A stretch of DNA of 55,374 nucleotides. Source: Pseudosporangium ferrugineum. GTDB taxonomy: Bacteria > Actinomycetota > Actinomycetes > Mycobacteriales > Micromonosporaceae. Positions 24,745-33,321 of this stretch are shown in pieces. The stretch covers positions 1 through 55,374 of the forward strand of contig NZ_PVZG01000030.1 of the NCBI RefSeq assembly GCF_003002065.1, in the 5' to 3' direction. A program made the translations under genes and the position numbers. The notes under the pieces were generated by a model. It was given only the letters and a program-made list of their open reading frames with translations. It did no database searches and was not told the origin of the DNA. Each line of letters opens with the position of its first letter. Within the stretch, counting starts at the first letter, position 1.

Positions 24745-25599
24745 ATGAGCAAGATCCCCACCGTCACGTTGAACAACGGCGTCGAGATGCCTCTGCTCGG
24801 CTTCGGCGTCTTTCAGATTCCGCCGGCGGACACCGAGCGAGCCGTCCTCGAAGCGCTCGAGGCCGGCTACCGCTCGATCGACACCGCGGCGGCCTATCAG
24901 AACGAAGAAGCCGTGGGGCGTGCGATCACCGCCAGCGGCATTCCGCGCGACGAGCTGTTCATCACGACGAAGCTCTGGATCCAGGACGCCGGTGACAAAC
25001 CCGCCCAGCGCGCATTCGAAGCGTCGCTGCGCAGGCTCGGCCTCGACCAGCTGGACCTGTGCCTGATCCACGCGCCGTACGGCGACTACTACGGCACCTG
25101 GCGCGCGCTGGAATCCGCCTGTCACGGGGGCGCGGTCCGCGCTATCGGCGTCTCCAACTTTCATCCCGACCGGCTCACCGACCTCATCGCGCACCACGAG
25201 ATCGTCCCGGCCGTCGACCAGGTCGAGATGCACCCGTACTACCAGCGCACCGCCGACGAGCAGGCCATGCACAAGCGCACCGTGCAGATCGAAGCCTGGG
25301 GTCCGCTGGCGCAGGGGCAGCACGGCCTGCTCCGGGACCCGGTGCTCACCGAACTGGCCCGCGCGCACGACAGGTCCCCCGCTCAGATCGTGCTCCGCTG
25401 GCTGATGCAACGTCGGGTGCCGGCGGTCGTGAAGTCCACCCAGCCGCAGCGCATCCGCGAGAATCTCGCCGTCCTCGACTTCGAGCTCACCGACGCCGAC
25501 ATGGCGCGTATCGCGGCCCTCGACGGCAGGACCGGACCGGCCTACGACACCCGCGATGCCGACACCGTCGACTCCATCAACACCATGAAGGTCACCTGA
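24745..25599 (+). CDS. Aldo/keto reductase
   Basis: A 284-residue NADPH-dependent aldo/keto reductase of the 2,5-diketogluconate-reductase-like group. The catalytic tetrad is present: Asp46 and Tyr51 (SIDTAAAYQNE), Lys76 (TTKLW) and His109 (LIHAPYG; more often HWP, so the active-site rim differs). The C-terminal VVKSTQPQRIRENLAVLDFE is the NADPH-binding region. GAGGAAAC precedes the ATG. It is co-oriented with the XRE/MmyB regulator and with a broken epimerase gene 56 bases downstream. Confidence 0.9.
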   Translation: MSKIPTVTLNNGVEMPLLGFGVFQIPPADTERAVLEALEAGYRSIDTAAAYQNEEAVGRAITASGIPRDELFITTKLWIQDAGDKPAQRAFEASLRRLGLDQLDLCLIHAPYGDYYGTWRALESACHGGAVRAIGVSNFHPDRLTDLIAHHEIVPAVDQVEMHPYYQRTADEQAMHKRTVQIEAWGPLAQGQHGLLRDPVLTELARAHDRSPAQIVLRWLMQRRVPAVVKSTQPQRIRENLAVLDFELTDADMARIAALDGRTGPAYDTRDADTVDSINTMKVT

Positions 25600-25655
25600 T
25601 CACAGGCAGCCCGTGGCCACCCCTCGACAGGGCCGGCGCCCAACAAGGAGACCGC

Positions 25656-25901
25656 ATGCGCGTCATCGTCTTCGGCGCCACCGGCATGGTGGGCCAGGGA
25701 GTTCTGGAAGCCTGCCTGCGCGACGACACCGTCACCGAGGTCCTGGTCATCGGCCGCTCACCGACCGGCCGCACCCACCCGAAACTGCGCGAGATCCAGC
25801 GCACCGACTTCACCGACTTCACCGGACTCCGGGACCAGCTGACCGGGTACGACGCCTGCGCAACGGTGCTGCGCCCCGGGTCCTGGAGCCCGGCGACATG
25901 A
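25656..25901 (+). pseudogene. Truncated NAD(P)-binding epimerase/reductase
   Basis: The first ~70 codons encode a Rossmann N-terminus (MRVIVFGATGMVGQGVLEAC, then EVLVIGRSPTGR and LTGYDAC) typical of NAD(P)-binding SDR-like epimerases of about 220 residues. After YDAC the homology ends abruptly and the frame stops 12 codons later. AAGGAG lies before the ATG, so the gene was probably functional and cotranscribed with the aldo/keto reductase before it lost its 3' two-thirds. I see no continuation in another frame downstream. Confidence 0.75.
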
Positions 25902-26080
25902 ACGACGTGGCCGGCGCATGAGCTGCTCCCGCCATCCGGCGGGAGAGCCGCCCGCATTCCCGCCCGGATCAGCTCCTGCCAGATCAAGCTCGACCGGTCG
26001 ATGTCCTCACCGGACGATCCTTGTTCCGCCGCTGCTTTCCGAAAGCTACTCGGCCAGGACGCCACCGACCGACCGCCCGG

Positions 26081-27364
26081 CTACGGCTCGTACGTGGGCA
26101 GGTGCACCACGAGGCGGGCGCCGTGCTCGCCCGGGGCCGGCGACTCGGCGACGAGGCTGCCGCCGTGGGCGAGGGCGATGTCGTGGGCGATCGCGAGGCC
26201 GAGTCCGGTCCCGCTGTCGGCCTGGCCGGGCGTACGCGCGTCGGTCAGGCGGGTGAAGCGGTCGAAGACTCGGCGTCGGTCCGCCTCCGGTATGCCGGGT
26301 CCGTCGTCGGTGACCTCGATGGTCACCCAGCCGGGCTCCCCGGTCGAGCGGACCCGCACGGTGGATCGGGCGTGCCGTGCGGCGTTCGTGATGAGGTTGG
26401 CGAGCAGCCGGGACAGGGCCCCACGACTGCCGTACACCTCGGCGCCGGGTGCGGTGTCCTCGACGATGAGCTGCCGGCCCGCCGAGAGCTCCGGGCTCAC
26501 ATGCCGGGTCAGGTCCGCCTGTCGCATCAGGTCCGAGACAACGATTCGCTCCCGGCCCGGCGACGGTCCGGAATCCAGCCGGGCCAGCATCAGAAGGTCT
26601 TCGACGATGTTCTTCAGGTTCTCCGCGTCCCGCAGGGACTCGCGGGCGATGTCCGGCCAGTCGGTGCCGCCGGGTCGCGAGACCGCGAGTTCCAGACGCA
26701 TCAGCAGCGTGGTGAGGGGTGCGCGCAGCTCGTGAGACGCGTCGGCGGTGAAGGTACGAAGACGCTCGACGGCCCGCTGGAGTTGATGCAGCGTACGGTT
26801 CATGGTGTTCGCCAGCCGGGAGACCTCGTCGCCGGTTCGTGGATCGGGGACCCGCCGATGCAGGTCGTGTGAGGTGATCTCGGCGAACTCGGCGCGGATC
26901 GCCTCGACCGGGCGCAGGGCCCGGCCCATCGCGAACCAGGTGAGACCGGCCATCGCCAGCAGGATGATCCCGATACCGGGCACCAGCAGCCACGTCATGG
27001 TGGTCAGCGCGGCCTCGGCGGAGCGCAGATCGGGCGCGGACGTCACGAAGTACGGGCCGGTGGCGGTTCGCACCACGGCCATCGACAGGACCGTCGCCTC
27101 GGACGGGGGTGGTGCGGTCGTGCTGACCATCACGCCGGGGCAGCCGATGAGCGGTCCGGTCGGCGCACCCTCCTGGGTGATCTGCGCTGCGACGATCTCT
27201 ACCTGTTCGCCGGCGACCCTGCTGGCACCGTCGTACAGGCTGTGCTGCACCACGCTGACGAGGGCGGTGACGCACAGCCCCAGAACCGCGACGGTGACCG
27301 ACGTGACGACGGCGGTTGCCCGGCCCCGCACAGTGCGTGGCAACCACCACCGGTGGTCAGCCAC
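26081..27364 (-). CDS. Sensor histidine kinase
   Basis: A 427-residue membrane kinase: TM1 (about 17-38), an extracytoplasmic sensor domain of ~85 residues, TM2 (about 120-145), HAMP, a HisKA dimerisation helix with the phospho-acceptor His (ASHELRAPLTT, about residue 209), and a HATPase with N-box LLANLITNAARHA, VTDDGPGIP and GTGLGLAI. The GTG start at 27364 overlaps the response-regulator stop by 8 bases, indicating coupling. Its cognate regulator is frameshifted, so the kinase may be orphaned. Likely downstream gene: the small membrane-anchored protein at 28160, by position. Confidence 0.9.
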   Translation of the reverse strand: MADHRWWLPRTVRGRATAVVTSVTVAVLGLCVTALVSVVQHSLYDGASRVAGEQVEIVAAQITQEGAPTGPLIGCPGVMVSTTAPPPSEATVLSMAVVRTATGPYFVTSAPDLRSAEAALTTMTWLLVPGIGIILLAMAGLTWFAMGRALRPVEAIRAEFAEITSHDLHRRVPDPRTGDEVSRLANTMNRTLHQLQRAVERLRTFTADASHELRAPLTTLLMRLELAVSRPGGTDWPDIARESLRDAENLKNIVEDLLMLARLDSGPSPGRERIVVSDLMRQADLTRHVSPELSAGRQLIVEDTAPGAEVYGSRGALSRLLANLITNAARHARSTVRVRSTGEPGWVTIEVTDDGPGIPEADRRRVFDRFTRLTDARTPGQADSGTGLGLAIAHDIALAHGGSLVAESPAPGEHGARLVVHLPTYEP

Positions 27365-28023
27365 CGTCGGCCCGGAGCCGGTAGCCGGCGCCGCGGACCG
27401 TCTCGATGCCGGACCGTCCGAACGGTTTGTCGATCTTCCGGCGCAGCGCACTGACATGCACCTCCACGACATTCAGGTCAAGGTCGTACACGTCGTCCCA
27501 GACCACGCCGGCGATCTCGCTCTTGCTGACCGGCTGATCGGCCCGCTCCGCCAGGAGCGCCAGGACGGCGAACTGCCGCCCGGTCAGAGTCACCTCCTGG
27601 TACGCCCGTCGGCACCGCCGCGTCGCGAGATCGACTTCCAAGTCACCGAAGTGTCGTACGGCCCGCTGGGCCGGCCGGGTGCGCCGGACCAGGGCACGGA
27701 GCCGCGCCATCAGGACGACGAAGGAGAAGGGCTTCGTGACGTAGTCGTCACTGCCGGTCTCCAGCGCTTCCGCCTGGTCGAACTCGCCGTCCTTGGCGGT
27801 CAGCATCAGGATCGGAGTCAGGTCACCGACCGCCCTCAGGTGTCCGCACACCTGAAAGCCGTTCATGCCGGGCATCATGACGTCGAGCACGATCACGTCG
27901 TACGAGCTCGCGGACGCCGTCCAGGCCGTCGTGTGCCACGTCGACCGCGCAGCCCTCCGAGCGCAAACCCTGACAGAGCAGCCTCACCAGCCGTCTGTCG
28001 TCGTCGATCAAGAGCACGCGCAT
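27357..28023 (-). pseudogene. OmpR-family response regulator with a frameshift in the receiver domain
   Basis: The gene starts MRVLLIDDDRRLVRLLCQGL (ATG 28023) but leaves the correct frame after DGLDG (about 27904-27917). The rest, starting YDVIVLDVMMPGMNGF with the phospho-acceptor Asp and running through the LTAK and TKPF blocks to a winged-helix DNA-binding domain (ALRRKIDKPFG, VRGAGYRL), is in another frame. Compared with usual spacing, about 11 bases seem deleted, so a simple one-base fix would still leave the loop short. An internal GTG at 27896 could yield a truncated protein lacking the acidic pocket. Sequencing error cannot be excluded. Confidence 0.8.
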
Positions 28024-28159
28024 GCCGCAAGGATGTCGTGCGACCCGGCGAAACGCGAGACACCTGAAGGCGGTCTTCAGGATCTTCAGCGGGACGTCAG
28101 CGGCCGTGCTCCACGTTGGTGGCGTTCTGCTGGATCCGCTACACAGACAGGGGAAGTTC

Positions 28160-28579
28160 ATGAGACTCTCTGCGCGCCGCCCGAGTTCGAAGGGCCGCAA
28201 GGCGCTGCTCCTGAGCAGCATCTCGATCGCCGTGCTGGGCACCGGTGGCGGGGCTTACGCGTACGCCTCGACCGGGTCCGGCCCGAGCCGGATGGACTGC
28301 TCCCAGGCGGCGTCCGGCTCGGGCGAGGAGTTCACCGTGTCCCGGGGCGAGGTGGCGCTGGTGCGCGGCGACGCAACGGTGCGGATCCCGGCCGGCCAGC
28401 CGGGGTCCGTGGGCGTGGGCGAGACGTTGGAGGTTCGCCAGGGCGAGGCCGTGCTGATGCTCAACAACGTGGCGTGGCGGATCGAGGCGGGCGGCACGCT
28501 TCAGGTACGCCAGGGCGACATCGTTGCGACCTACAAGGACGGGAAGCAGCTGACGACACTTCGGTGCCACCGGGGCTGA
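28160..28579 (+). CDS. Small membrane-anchored extracytoplasmic protein
   Basis: A 139-residue product with a basic N-terminus, one membrane segment (residues 15-35, ALLLSSISIAVLGTGGGAYA) and an extracytoplasmic domain. The domain repeats a motif: GETLEVRQGEAVLMLNN and GGTLQVRQGDIVATYKD, each followed by short strands, suggesting a small beta-barrel. Two cysteines (about 47 and 136) could form a disulfide. AGGGGAAG precedes the ATG. It is divergent from the two-component system, a common layout for a regulated envelope protein. Family unknown. Confidence 0.65.
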   Translation: MRLSARRPSSKGRKALLLSSISIAVLGTGGGAYAYASTGSGPSRMDCSQAASGSGEEFTVSRGEVALVRGDATVRIPAGQPGSVGVGETLEVRQGEAVLMLNNVAWRIEAGGTLQVRQGDIVATYKDGKQLTTLRCHRG

Positions 28580-28723
28580 TCGTCGTAGCGGTTCGGCTAC
28601 CGGTGCGAGCCGCCATTACGGTTCGACGTTGGACAGTCCGAGGTCGTGCCCGTCCAGGCCGCCGGTGCGGTGGGTGCCCGCGTCGAAACGGCTGACGCAT
28701 GCCGGGCAACTGGTCCGGCGACA

Positions 28724-28751
28724 CGGGCGGGCGCCGGCCGGCGCCCGCCCG
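28724..28751. terminator. Perfect 28-base palindromic terminator
   Basis: CGGGCGGGCGCCGG (28724-28737) and CCGGCGCCCGCCCG (28738-28751) are perfect complements with no spacer, so the folded loop opens a few central pairs. It lies between convergent transcripts. Confidence 0.75.
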
Positions 28752-28762
28752 CGGTGCGATCG

Positions 28763-28867
28763 CTACTGGGTGTACTGGTAGCGCTGATCGCCGTTGCAGG
28801 GGAAGACTCGGAAGCCGAATTGGCCCGAGAATTCCAGGCACTCATGAATTTCCTTCTGGATGAACAT
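28763..28867 (-). CDS. 34-residue ORF resembling the end of a ricin-type lectin repeat
   Basis: The ORF starts 5 bases after the GH16 stop, in a different frame. It encodes CLEFSGQFGFRVFPCNGDQR then YQYTQ, resembling the CLDxxG…VxxxxCNGxxxQxW pattern of ricin-B/QxW lectin repeats, with two Cys as in that fold. It may be the remnant of a carbohydrate-binding domain once fused to the glucanase, or a coupled mini-gene. No ribosome-binding site is evident. Confidence 0.35.
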   Translation of the reverse strand: MFIQKEIHECLEFSGQFGFRVFPCNGDQRYQYTQ

Positions 28868-28872
28868 CGCGT

Positions 28873-30180
28873 TCACAGGTCCCAGCCCTTGATCCAATCG
28901 ACTTCCTGCAACGCGGAATTGCCGGAGCCGGATCCCTGATCGTCCTGCTGAATGGTGACGTGGCCGGCCGGCATCCGGGTGAGGGTGCCCATGGCGGGAA
29001 TGGTGTACCACAACCGGCCGTCGATCCACCCTTTCAGGCTGGTGGCGGTCCACTCGAAGGCCACGTGGTGCCACTGGGTCGACCCGACGCAGCTCGCCGA
29101 GTTCTGCGGGAGAACCTCTTGGCGCCGGGGGTCACCCGGATAGTGCATGAAGCCGCCGTAGCAGTTGCCGCCCGCGGTCTGCTCCATCCAGTCGTACTCG
29201 CCGTCATTCCATTCATCGGATTCCGGCCAGATGATGAACAGGCTCTTCCAGCCCGCTCCGGACGTCCTGACGCGCGCCTCCCAGCGTCCGTGGGTCTGGT
29301 CGCGATCGTGCGACATGCCACACGTTCTCCGGTCCGGCAACGAGACCAGCTTCAACGTTCCGCCGGAAACCTGGCACTGGCTCGGCTGGCGATTGCCGTG
29401 CTGGCTTCCCGGGTCGGTGTAGAGATTCCATTGCGAACCGACCGCGGTGCCGTTGAAGTCGTCCTGCCAGACCGGCGTACCCCAGCCCTGGGTTTCCTGT
29501 GCGGTGCCGCCGGGTGGCGGAGCCGTTCCGCCGGGGGTGGCGGTGGCGGTGAATCCGCGGGTGCTCCCCGCCGGGGTGACCGTGAAGGTGTATTGCTGTC
29601 CGGTGATCAGGGAGTTGAACGTCCACGTCCGGACCGCGCCGGAAACGGTGGTGGACCACGGGCCCGAGCCACGGTTGTCGAAGCCGTCCCGCCCCACGGT
29701 CCAGGACGCGGGCTGGGGGCTCAGCGTGCTCGTCCAGTCGACCTTGACCTGGTTCTCGTTCAGCACGGTGGCCGTGACCGTCACTCCGGACGGCGGATTC
29801 GGGTCGCCGGGGGTGGCGGTGGCGGTCGATCCGTCGGTGCTCCCGGCCGGGGTGACCGTGAAGGTGTATTGCTGTCCGGTGATCAGGGAGTTGAACGTCC
29901 ACGTCCGGACGGAGCCGGAAACAGACGTGGACCACGGACCTGAGCCCAGGGTGTCGAAGCCGTCCCGCCCCACGGTCCAGGAGCCGGGCGATGGGTTCAG
30001 AGTGGTCGTCCAGTCGACTCTGACCTGGTGGTCGTTCAGCACGGTGGCCGTGACTGCCACGTCGGCCACCATCTTCGGAACCGGACTGCCCGCCGCCGCG
30101 CCCGTGAGCGACGCCAACGCCAACAATGCCGCGCTGAAAATCGCCGATACAGGTCGCGATCGCATACGACTCGCGCTCAT
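28873..30180 (-). CDS. Secreted GH16-family glucanase-like enzyme with two Fn3-like domains
   Basis: A 435-residue secreted protein. A signal peptide (to about residue 30, LALASLTGAAAG) is followed by two ~90-residue Fn3-like repeats (each with SWTVGRDGFD and RTWTFNSLITGQQYTFTVTP), a Pro/Gly linker and a C-terminal GH16 concanavalin-like domain. The GH16 catalytic signature ExDxxE is present as EYDWME (about residues 326-331), so it should be active on beta-1,3/1,4-glucans or a related polysaccharide. Cysteines flank the site. ATG 30180 is chosen because GGAGG precedes it by 5 bases; the open frame begins at 30240. Confidence 0.88.
   Translation of the reverse strand: MSASRMRSRPVSAIFSAALLALASLTGAAAGSPVPKMVADVAVTATVLNDHQVRVDWTTTLNPSPGSWTVGRDGFDTLGSGPWSTSVSGSVRTWTFNSLITGQQYTFTVTPAGSTDGSTATATPGDPNPPSGVTVTATVLNENQVKVDWTSTLSPQPASWTVGRDGFDNRGSGPWSTTVSGAVRTWTFNSLITGQQYTFTVTPAGSTRGFTATATPGGTAPPPGGTAQETQGWGTPVWQDDFNGTAVGSQWNLYTDPGSQHGNRQPSQCQVSGGTLKLVSLPDRRTCGMSHDRDQTHGRWEARVRTSGAGWKSLFIIWPESDEWNDGEYDWMEQTAGGNCYGGFMHYPGDPRRQEVLPQNSASCVGSTQWHHVAFEWTATSLKGWIDGRLWYTIPAMGTLTRMPAGHVTIQQDDQGSGSGNSALQEVDWIKGWDL
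29531..30054 (-). repeat. Tandem ~248-bp duplication encoding the two Fn3-like domains
   Basis: 29531-29778 and 29807-30054 align at a constant offset of 276 bases. Within them, stretches of more than 50 bases are identical (for example from GGGGTGACCGTGAAGGTGTA onward), while the middle has diverged. The pattern fits a recent in-frame duplication or gene conversion. Confidence 0.85.
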
Positions 30181-30384
30181 ATGCGCCTCCTTCTCTTGCC
30201 GTGAATGCGATTCCTTCTCCGGGATACGACCATTTCGCATCTTCCCGGGAAGGGTCCCGGAGCACAGGCGCTACCGTGGTGCGGATTTCTCTGCATCCGC
30301 CGCACCAGGGCCTGCATCACCTGCCGAGTGCAGTTCCGCTCCAGCAAGAAGTGCGGTGCTATGAACCCCGGGACCGTGGAGGTT

Positions 30385-31173
30385 TCAGCCGTCGTGGTCG
30401 AGGATGCGCAGGTCCGGTGGCACGAGGGTGGTGCTCTCCATCAGTTCGCGGATGAGGTTGTGGTTGAGCGTGTTCCCGATGGGCTCACCGACCTCTTCAC
30501 GGGTCAGGCCGGGGACACCGTTTCCGCGCAGCCGGTTGCGCACCTCGGCGACGACGCGTTCGACCTTCTTGTGGTTCCAGTCCTCGGCGGGCCGGATCTC
30601 GTTGAGGTGTGCCGCTACCTGACGCCAGGACAGCGGGATGGGGTGCACCTCGTGCAGGAGGTACCGCTGGGCGAGCACGACGACCACACGCTTCTCCACC
30701 GAGGTCAGGTGCCACGTGCGCGGCGGGTGGGTCGGTGCGTGGTGGTCGGCCGGTGGCCGGTTGCCGTTCCTGGGTTGCACGTGCACTTCGAGCAGGTGCA
30801 GTCGTTCGTGGGATCCGCGTACGAACAGCGGGGTGTACCCCGTCCGTAGCGGGATCGGCTCGTCCTGCCTGAACAACAGGCGGGATTCGGGAAGCCGCAG
30901 AGGAAGGCGACCCCGCGTGCTGATCCACCACCGGTCACCGCGGCAGGTGAGCGCCCCGTGCTCCCTGCTGATGCGCAGGTCGTCCTCGCCGAGGCAGACG
31001 TGCACTTCCGGCCGGCTCCGCCCGAAGAGGACGGTCCGCCCCTCCCTGGGCCCGACGGTGATGCCTCCGGTCGCCGCCAGCACGTGCAGCATGCCCGGTG
31101 CGACGCCGGCGGGGACTCCGAGGGCGAGGCTGTGGTGGTTCGCCGGGAGCTCGTTCGGTCGTTCGTCGGGCAT
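30385..31173 (-). CDS. FHA-domain protein with a C-terminal winged-helix-like domain
   Basis: A 262-residue protein. The FHA phosphothreonine-binding fold shows Gly51-Arg52 (LFGRSRPEVHV) and Ser69-Arg70-Glu-His72 (ISREHGALT). From about residue 165 a helical domain begins (WHLTSVEKRVVVVLAQRYLL, then LSWRQVAAHLNEIRP and KKVERVVAEVRNRL) that looks like a winged helix able to bind DNA. ATG 31173 has AGGAGG 5 bases upstream. It follows the Ser/Thr kinase by 73 bases in the same direction and is probably its phosphorylation-dependent partner. Confidence 0.82.
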   Translation of the reverse strand: MPDERPNELPANHHSLALGVPAGVAPGMLHVLAATGGITVGPREGRTVLFGRSRPEVHVCLGEDDLRISREHGALTCRGDRWWISTRGRLPLRLPESRLLFRQDEPIPLRTGYTPLFVRGSHERLHLLEVHVQPRNGNRPPADHHAPTHPPRTWHLTSVEKRVVVVLAQRYLLHEVHPIPLSWRQVAAHLNEIRPAEDWNHKKVERVVAEVRNRLRGNGVPGLTREEVGEPIGNTLNHNLIRELMESTTLVPPDLRILDHDG

Positions 31174-31246
31174 GTTCGCCTCCTGGCACCTCAGGATGAG
31201 CAGCGCGCCCGTCAGCCTGTCCGGGATTCGCGGGAGGGTTCCCGCG

Positions 31247-33022
31247 TCATCGTGGTGGGAAGAAGGCGGTGGCCAGCTGAGTGGCGAGTAGGCACCGCTC
31301 ATCCGGCGACAGGGCCCTGCCGACGACAGTGGCTTCCAGCACCTCGTCCTTGTCGAAGCCGTATGCGTCCACGTAGGTGAAGTTGTGCGCCTCGACCTCG
31401 CACTTGTCGTTGCCCGGCGCGTCTCCGGGATAGGAGATCACGGAGTACCGGCCGTCGATCGTCACCTTCGTCGCGCCGGACGTGACCAACGGCCTCGCCC
31501 GGGTGAAGCGCAGCTGGTAGACGATACCGTCATCAGTAGCGGTCCAGGTGCACTTCCAGCGGCCGAAGCCGACCTCCGGGTTTTCCCGGTAGATCCCGGG
31601 CCGATCGGGGAACGACGGCGAGTCCTTGGCTCTGCAGGCGTCCGTCCTGCTGAAGGAGTCCGGCCGCAAGGTCGGGTTGCCGGGCCGGCGCTCCGGAATC
31701 GGTCCCTTGGTGATCACCGCCTCCGCACTCCCGACGGCGACGTCGGCCATGGCGCACGCGTCGGCGTCGATCAGGTCAGCCCGGGTCACCGTGATCCTGA
31801 TCTCGTACCGGTCGGGTAGCAGCAGTCGGCGCCCGCAGGATCCCTCACCCACCGGCTCGTCCACGAGCCGGTACCACCCCTTGTCCTCTGCCTGCACGGG
31901 CGTTTGCTCACCGGGAGCACTGTCGATCAACGCCAGGAGGTTCGCCTCCTTCCGGTCCTTCTTGACGATGACGTTGCACTGATTGAACCCGGAGTCGTCC
32001 GAGACCAGGTTGGGGTCGCCGAACGGCTCCAGAGCCGCGTCCCGGATCAGCGCGCACGGATCGGCGGTGCGCAGGTCGGCACCGAGCACCGGCCCCGCCG
32101 GTGTCCTGGTCCCATCGAAGAACCTGATGCCGCCCGCCGCCGCCGCGACCGCGGCCAGCGCTCCGGCAGTGACGAGAAGCGCGCGGCGCCTGGCCGACCG
32201 CGGATGGTGCGCGCTCCGGGTGGTCCGCACGCCGGCGATGTCTGCGAGGATCTCCTGCGCCTCAGCCGCGGTGGGACGTTGCCCCGCGTCGACCCGCAGC
32301 ATCCGTTCCAGTACCGGCGTGAGCGGTCCGCTCCGGCGCGGTGCGGCGATGGCGCCGTTGGCGGCCCGTCGAAGGCGCAGCCGTATGTCGTCGGCCGTCG
32401 ACCCCACCGGTGACTCGCCTTCCACCACGGCGAACAGCGTGGATGCCAGCGAGAACACGTCGGACGCCGCCGTGGGTGCGGCGCCGTTGGCCACCTCCGG
32501 CGCCACGTATCCCGGTGAGCCGGTGAGCAGACCAGGGCAGGTCACGGTCGTATCTCCCGCGCCGTCGCTGGAGATGCCGAAGTCGGCGAGCTTCACCTCG
32601 TCGTCGGAGATCATGAGGACGTTACCGGGCTTGATGTCGCGGTGCAGGATTCCCTTCGCGTGCACTGTCGCGAGCGCGTCGGCGATCTGCGCGCCCAGCT
32701 TCGCCGCCTGTCGAGGCGTGACGACGTCCAACTCGGCCATGCTGCGCGCCGGCACATACTCCATGACCAGCCAGCACTCGCCATGGTCTTCCAGCACGTC
32801 GTAGATCGTCACGACGTGCCGGTGGTTCAACCGGGCGAGCAGCTTCGCCTCACGCTCCAACTGCTGCAACCGCTGCGGGTTTCCGTCCCCGGCCAGGGCT
32901 CGCTTCAGCGCGACCTCTCTGCCCAGGCGTTCGTCGGTGGCTCGCCACACGACGCCGTCGCCCCCGGAGCCGATCCTCTCTTCCAACCGGTACCTGTCGG
33001 CGACAACCCGCCCCGTCTGCAC
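31247..33022 (-). CDS. Membrane Ser/Thr protein kinase (Pkn/Hanks type)
   Basis: A 591-residue transmembrane kinase. The catalytic domain (residues 10-265) has the Gly-rich loop GSGGDGVVW (18-26), Lys40, HRDIKPGN with Asp129, and DFG at 147-149, all intact. A juxtamembrane stretch leads to one TM helix (about 278-301) and a ~290-residue extracytoplasmic sensor domain with several cysteines, somewhat like DUF3558-type lipoproteins (DPCALIRDAALEPFG). GTG 33022 is preferred over ATG 33136: it has GGGAGAG 6 bases upstream, and the promoter at 33120-33147 would place the ATG in its spacer. Operon with the FHA gene. Confidence 0.9.
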   Translation of the reverse strand: MQTGRVVADRYRLEERIGSGGDGVVWRATDERLGREVALKRALAGDGNPQRLQQLEREAKLLARLNHRHVVTIYDVLEDHGECWLVMEYVPARSMAELDVVTPRQAAKLGAQIADALATVHAKGILHRDIKPGNVLMISDDEVKLADFGISSDGAGDTTVTCPGLLTGSPGYVAPEVANGAAPTAASDVFSLASTLFAVVEGESPVGSTADDIRLRLRRAANGAIAAPRRSGPLTPVLERMLRVDAGQRPTAAEAQEILADIAGVRTTRSAHHPRSARRRALLVTAGALAAVAAAAGGIRFFDGTRTPAGPVLGADLRTADPCALIRDAALEPFGDPNLVSDDSGFNQCNVIVKKDRKEANLLALIDSAPGEQTPVQAEDKGWYRLVDEPVGEGSCGRRLLLPDRYEIRITVTRADLIDADACAMADVAVGSAEAVITKGPIPERRPGNPTLRPDSFSRTDACRAKDSPSFPDRPGIYRENPEVGFGRWKCTWTATDDGIVYQLRFTRARPLVTSGATKVTIDGRYSVISYPGDAPGNDKCEVEAHNFTYVDAYGFDKDEVLEATVVGRALSPDERCLLATQLATAFFPPR

Positions 33023-33321
33023 GATTCGCTCTCCCGTGATCGCATCGATGCCGGTCGGACGAGCGCGATGAGCTCCACGGCAGTGGTGCGCCCCGGTCGG
33101 CGTGGCTCGCCAACTCTCATGTGTACCGAACGCCATGGATCTGTCAAGAAGACGCTTTCAGCGCAAAGACGATAGCCCGCCCGAATGCGACCACAAGCTC
33201 GCTACGCCGCCGTAGTCAATCGCGGGCCGGTGGCGTTGCTCCGGCGGATCGCCCGCGAAGGCCTTCACGAATTCGCCGGCCGCAACCCGCACCGGCCGGA
33301 ATGTCCGGCGAGGGCGCTCGC
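33023..33321. other. Intergenic region holding the kinase promoter
   Basis: The 299 bases between the kinase start and the end of the GGDEF-EAL gene contain the minus-strand promoter at 33120-33147. The rest (33148-33321) shows no gene. Confidence 0.5.
33120..33147 (-). promoter_or_regulatory. Sigma70 (HrdB)-type promoter of the kinase gene
   Basis: On the minus strand, a perfect -35 TTGACA (33147-33142) is followed after 16 bases by TACACA (33125-33120). The transcript would start about 90 bases before the kinase GTG. Confidence 0.55.

Noticed and set aside
26802..28067. A 421-codon plus-strand frame across the two-component system
   Set aside because: It is antisense to the histidine kinase and response regulator, both of which have full conserved motifs.
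33023..33136. Starting the Ser/Thr kinase at ATG 33136
   Set aside because: That ATG lies inside the spacer of the TTGACA promoter, and GTG 33022 has a strong ribosome-binding site at normal distance.
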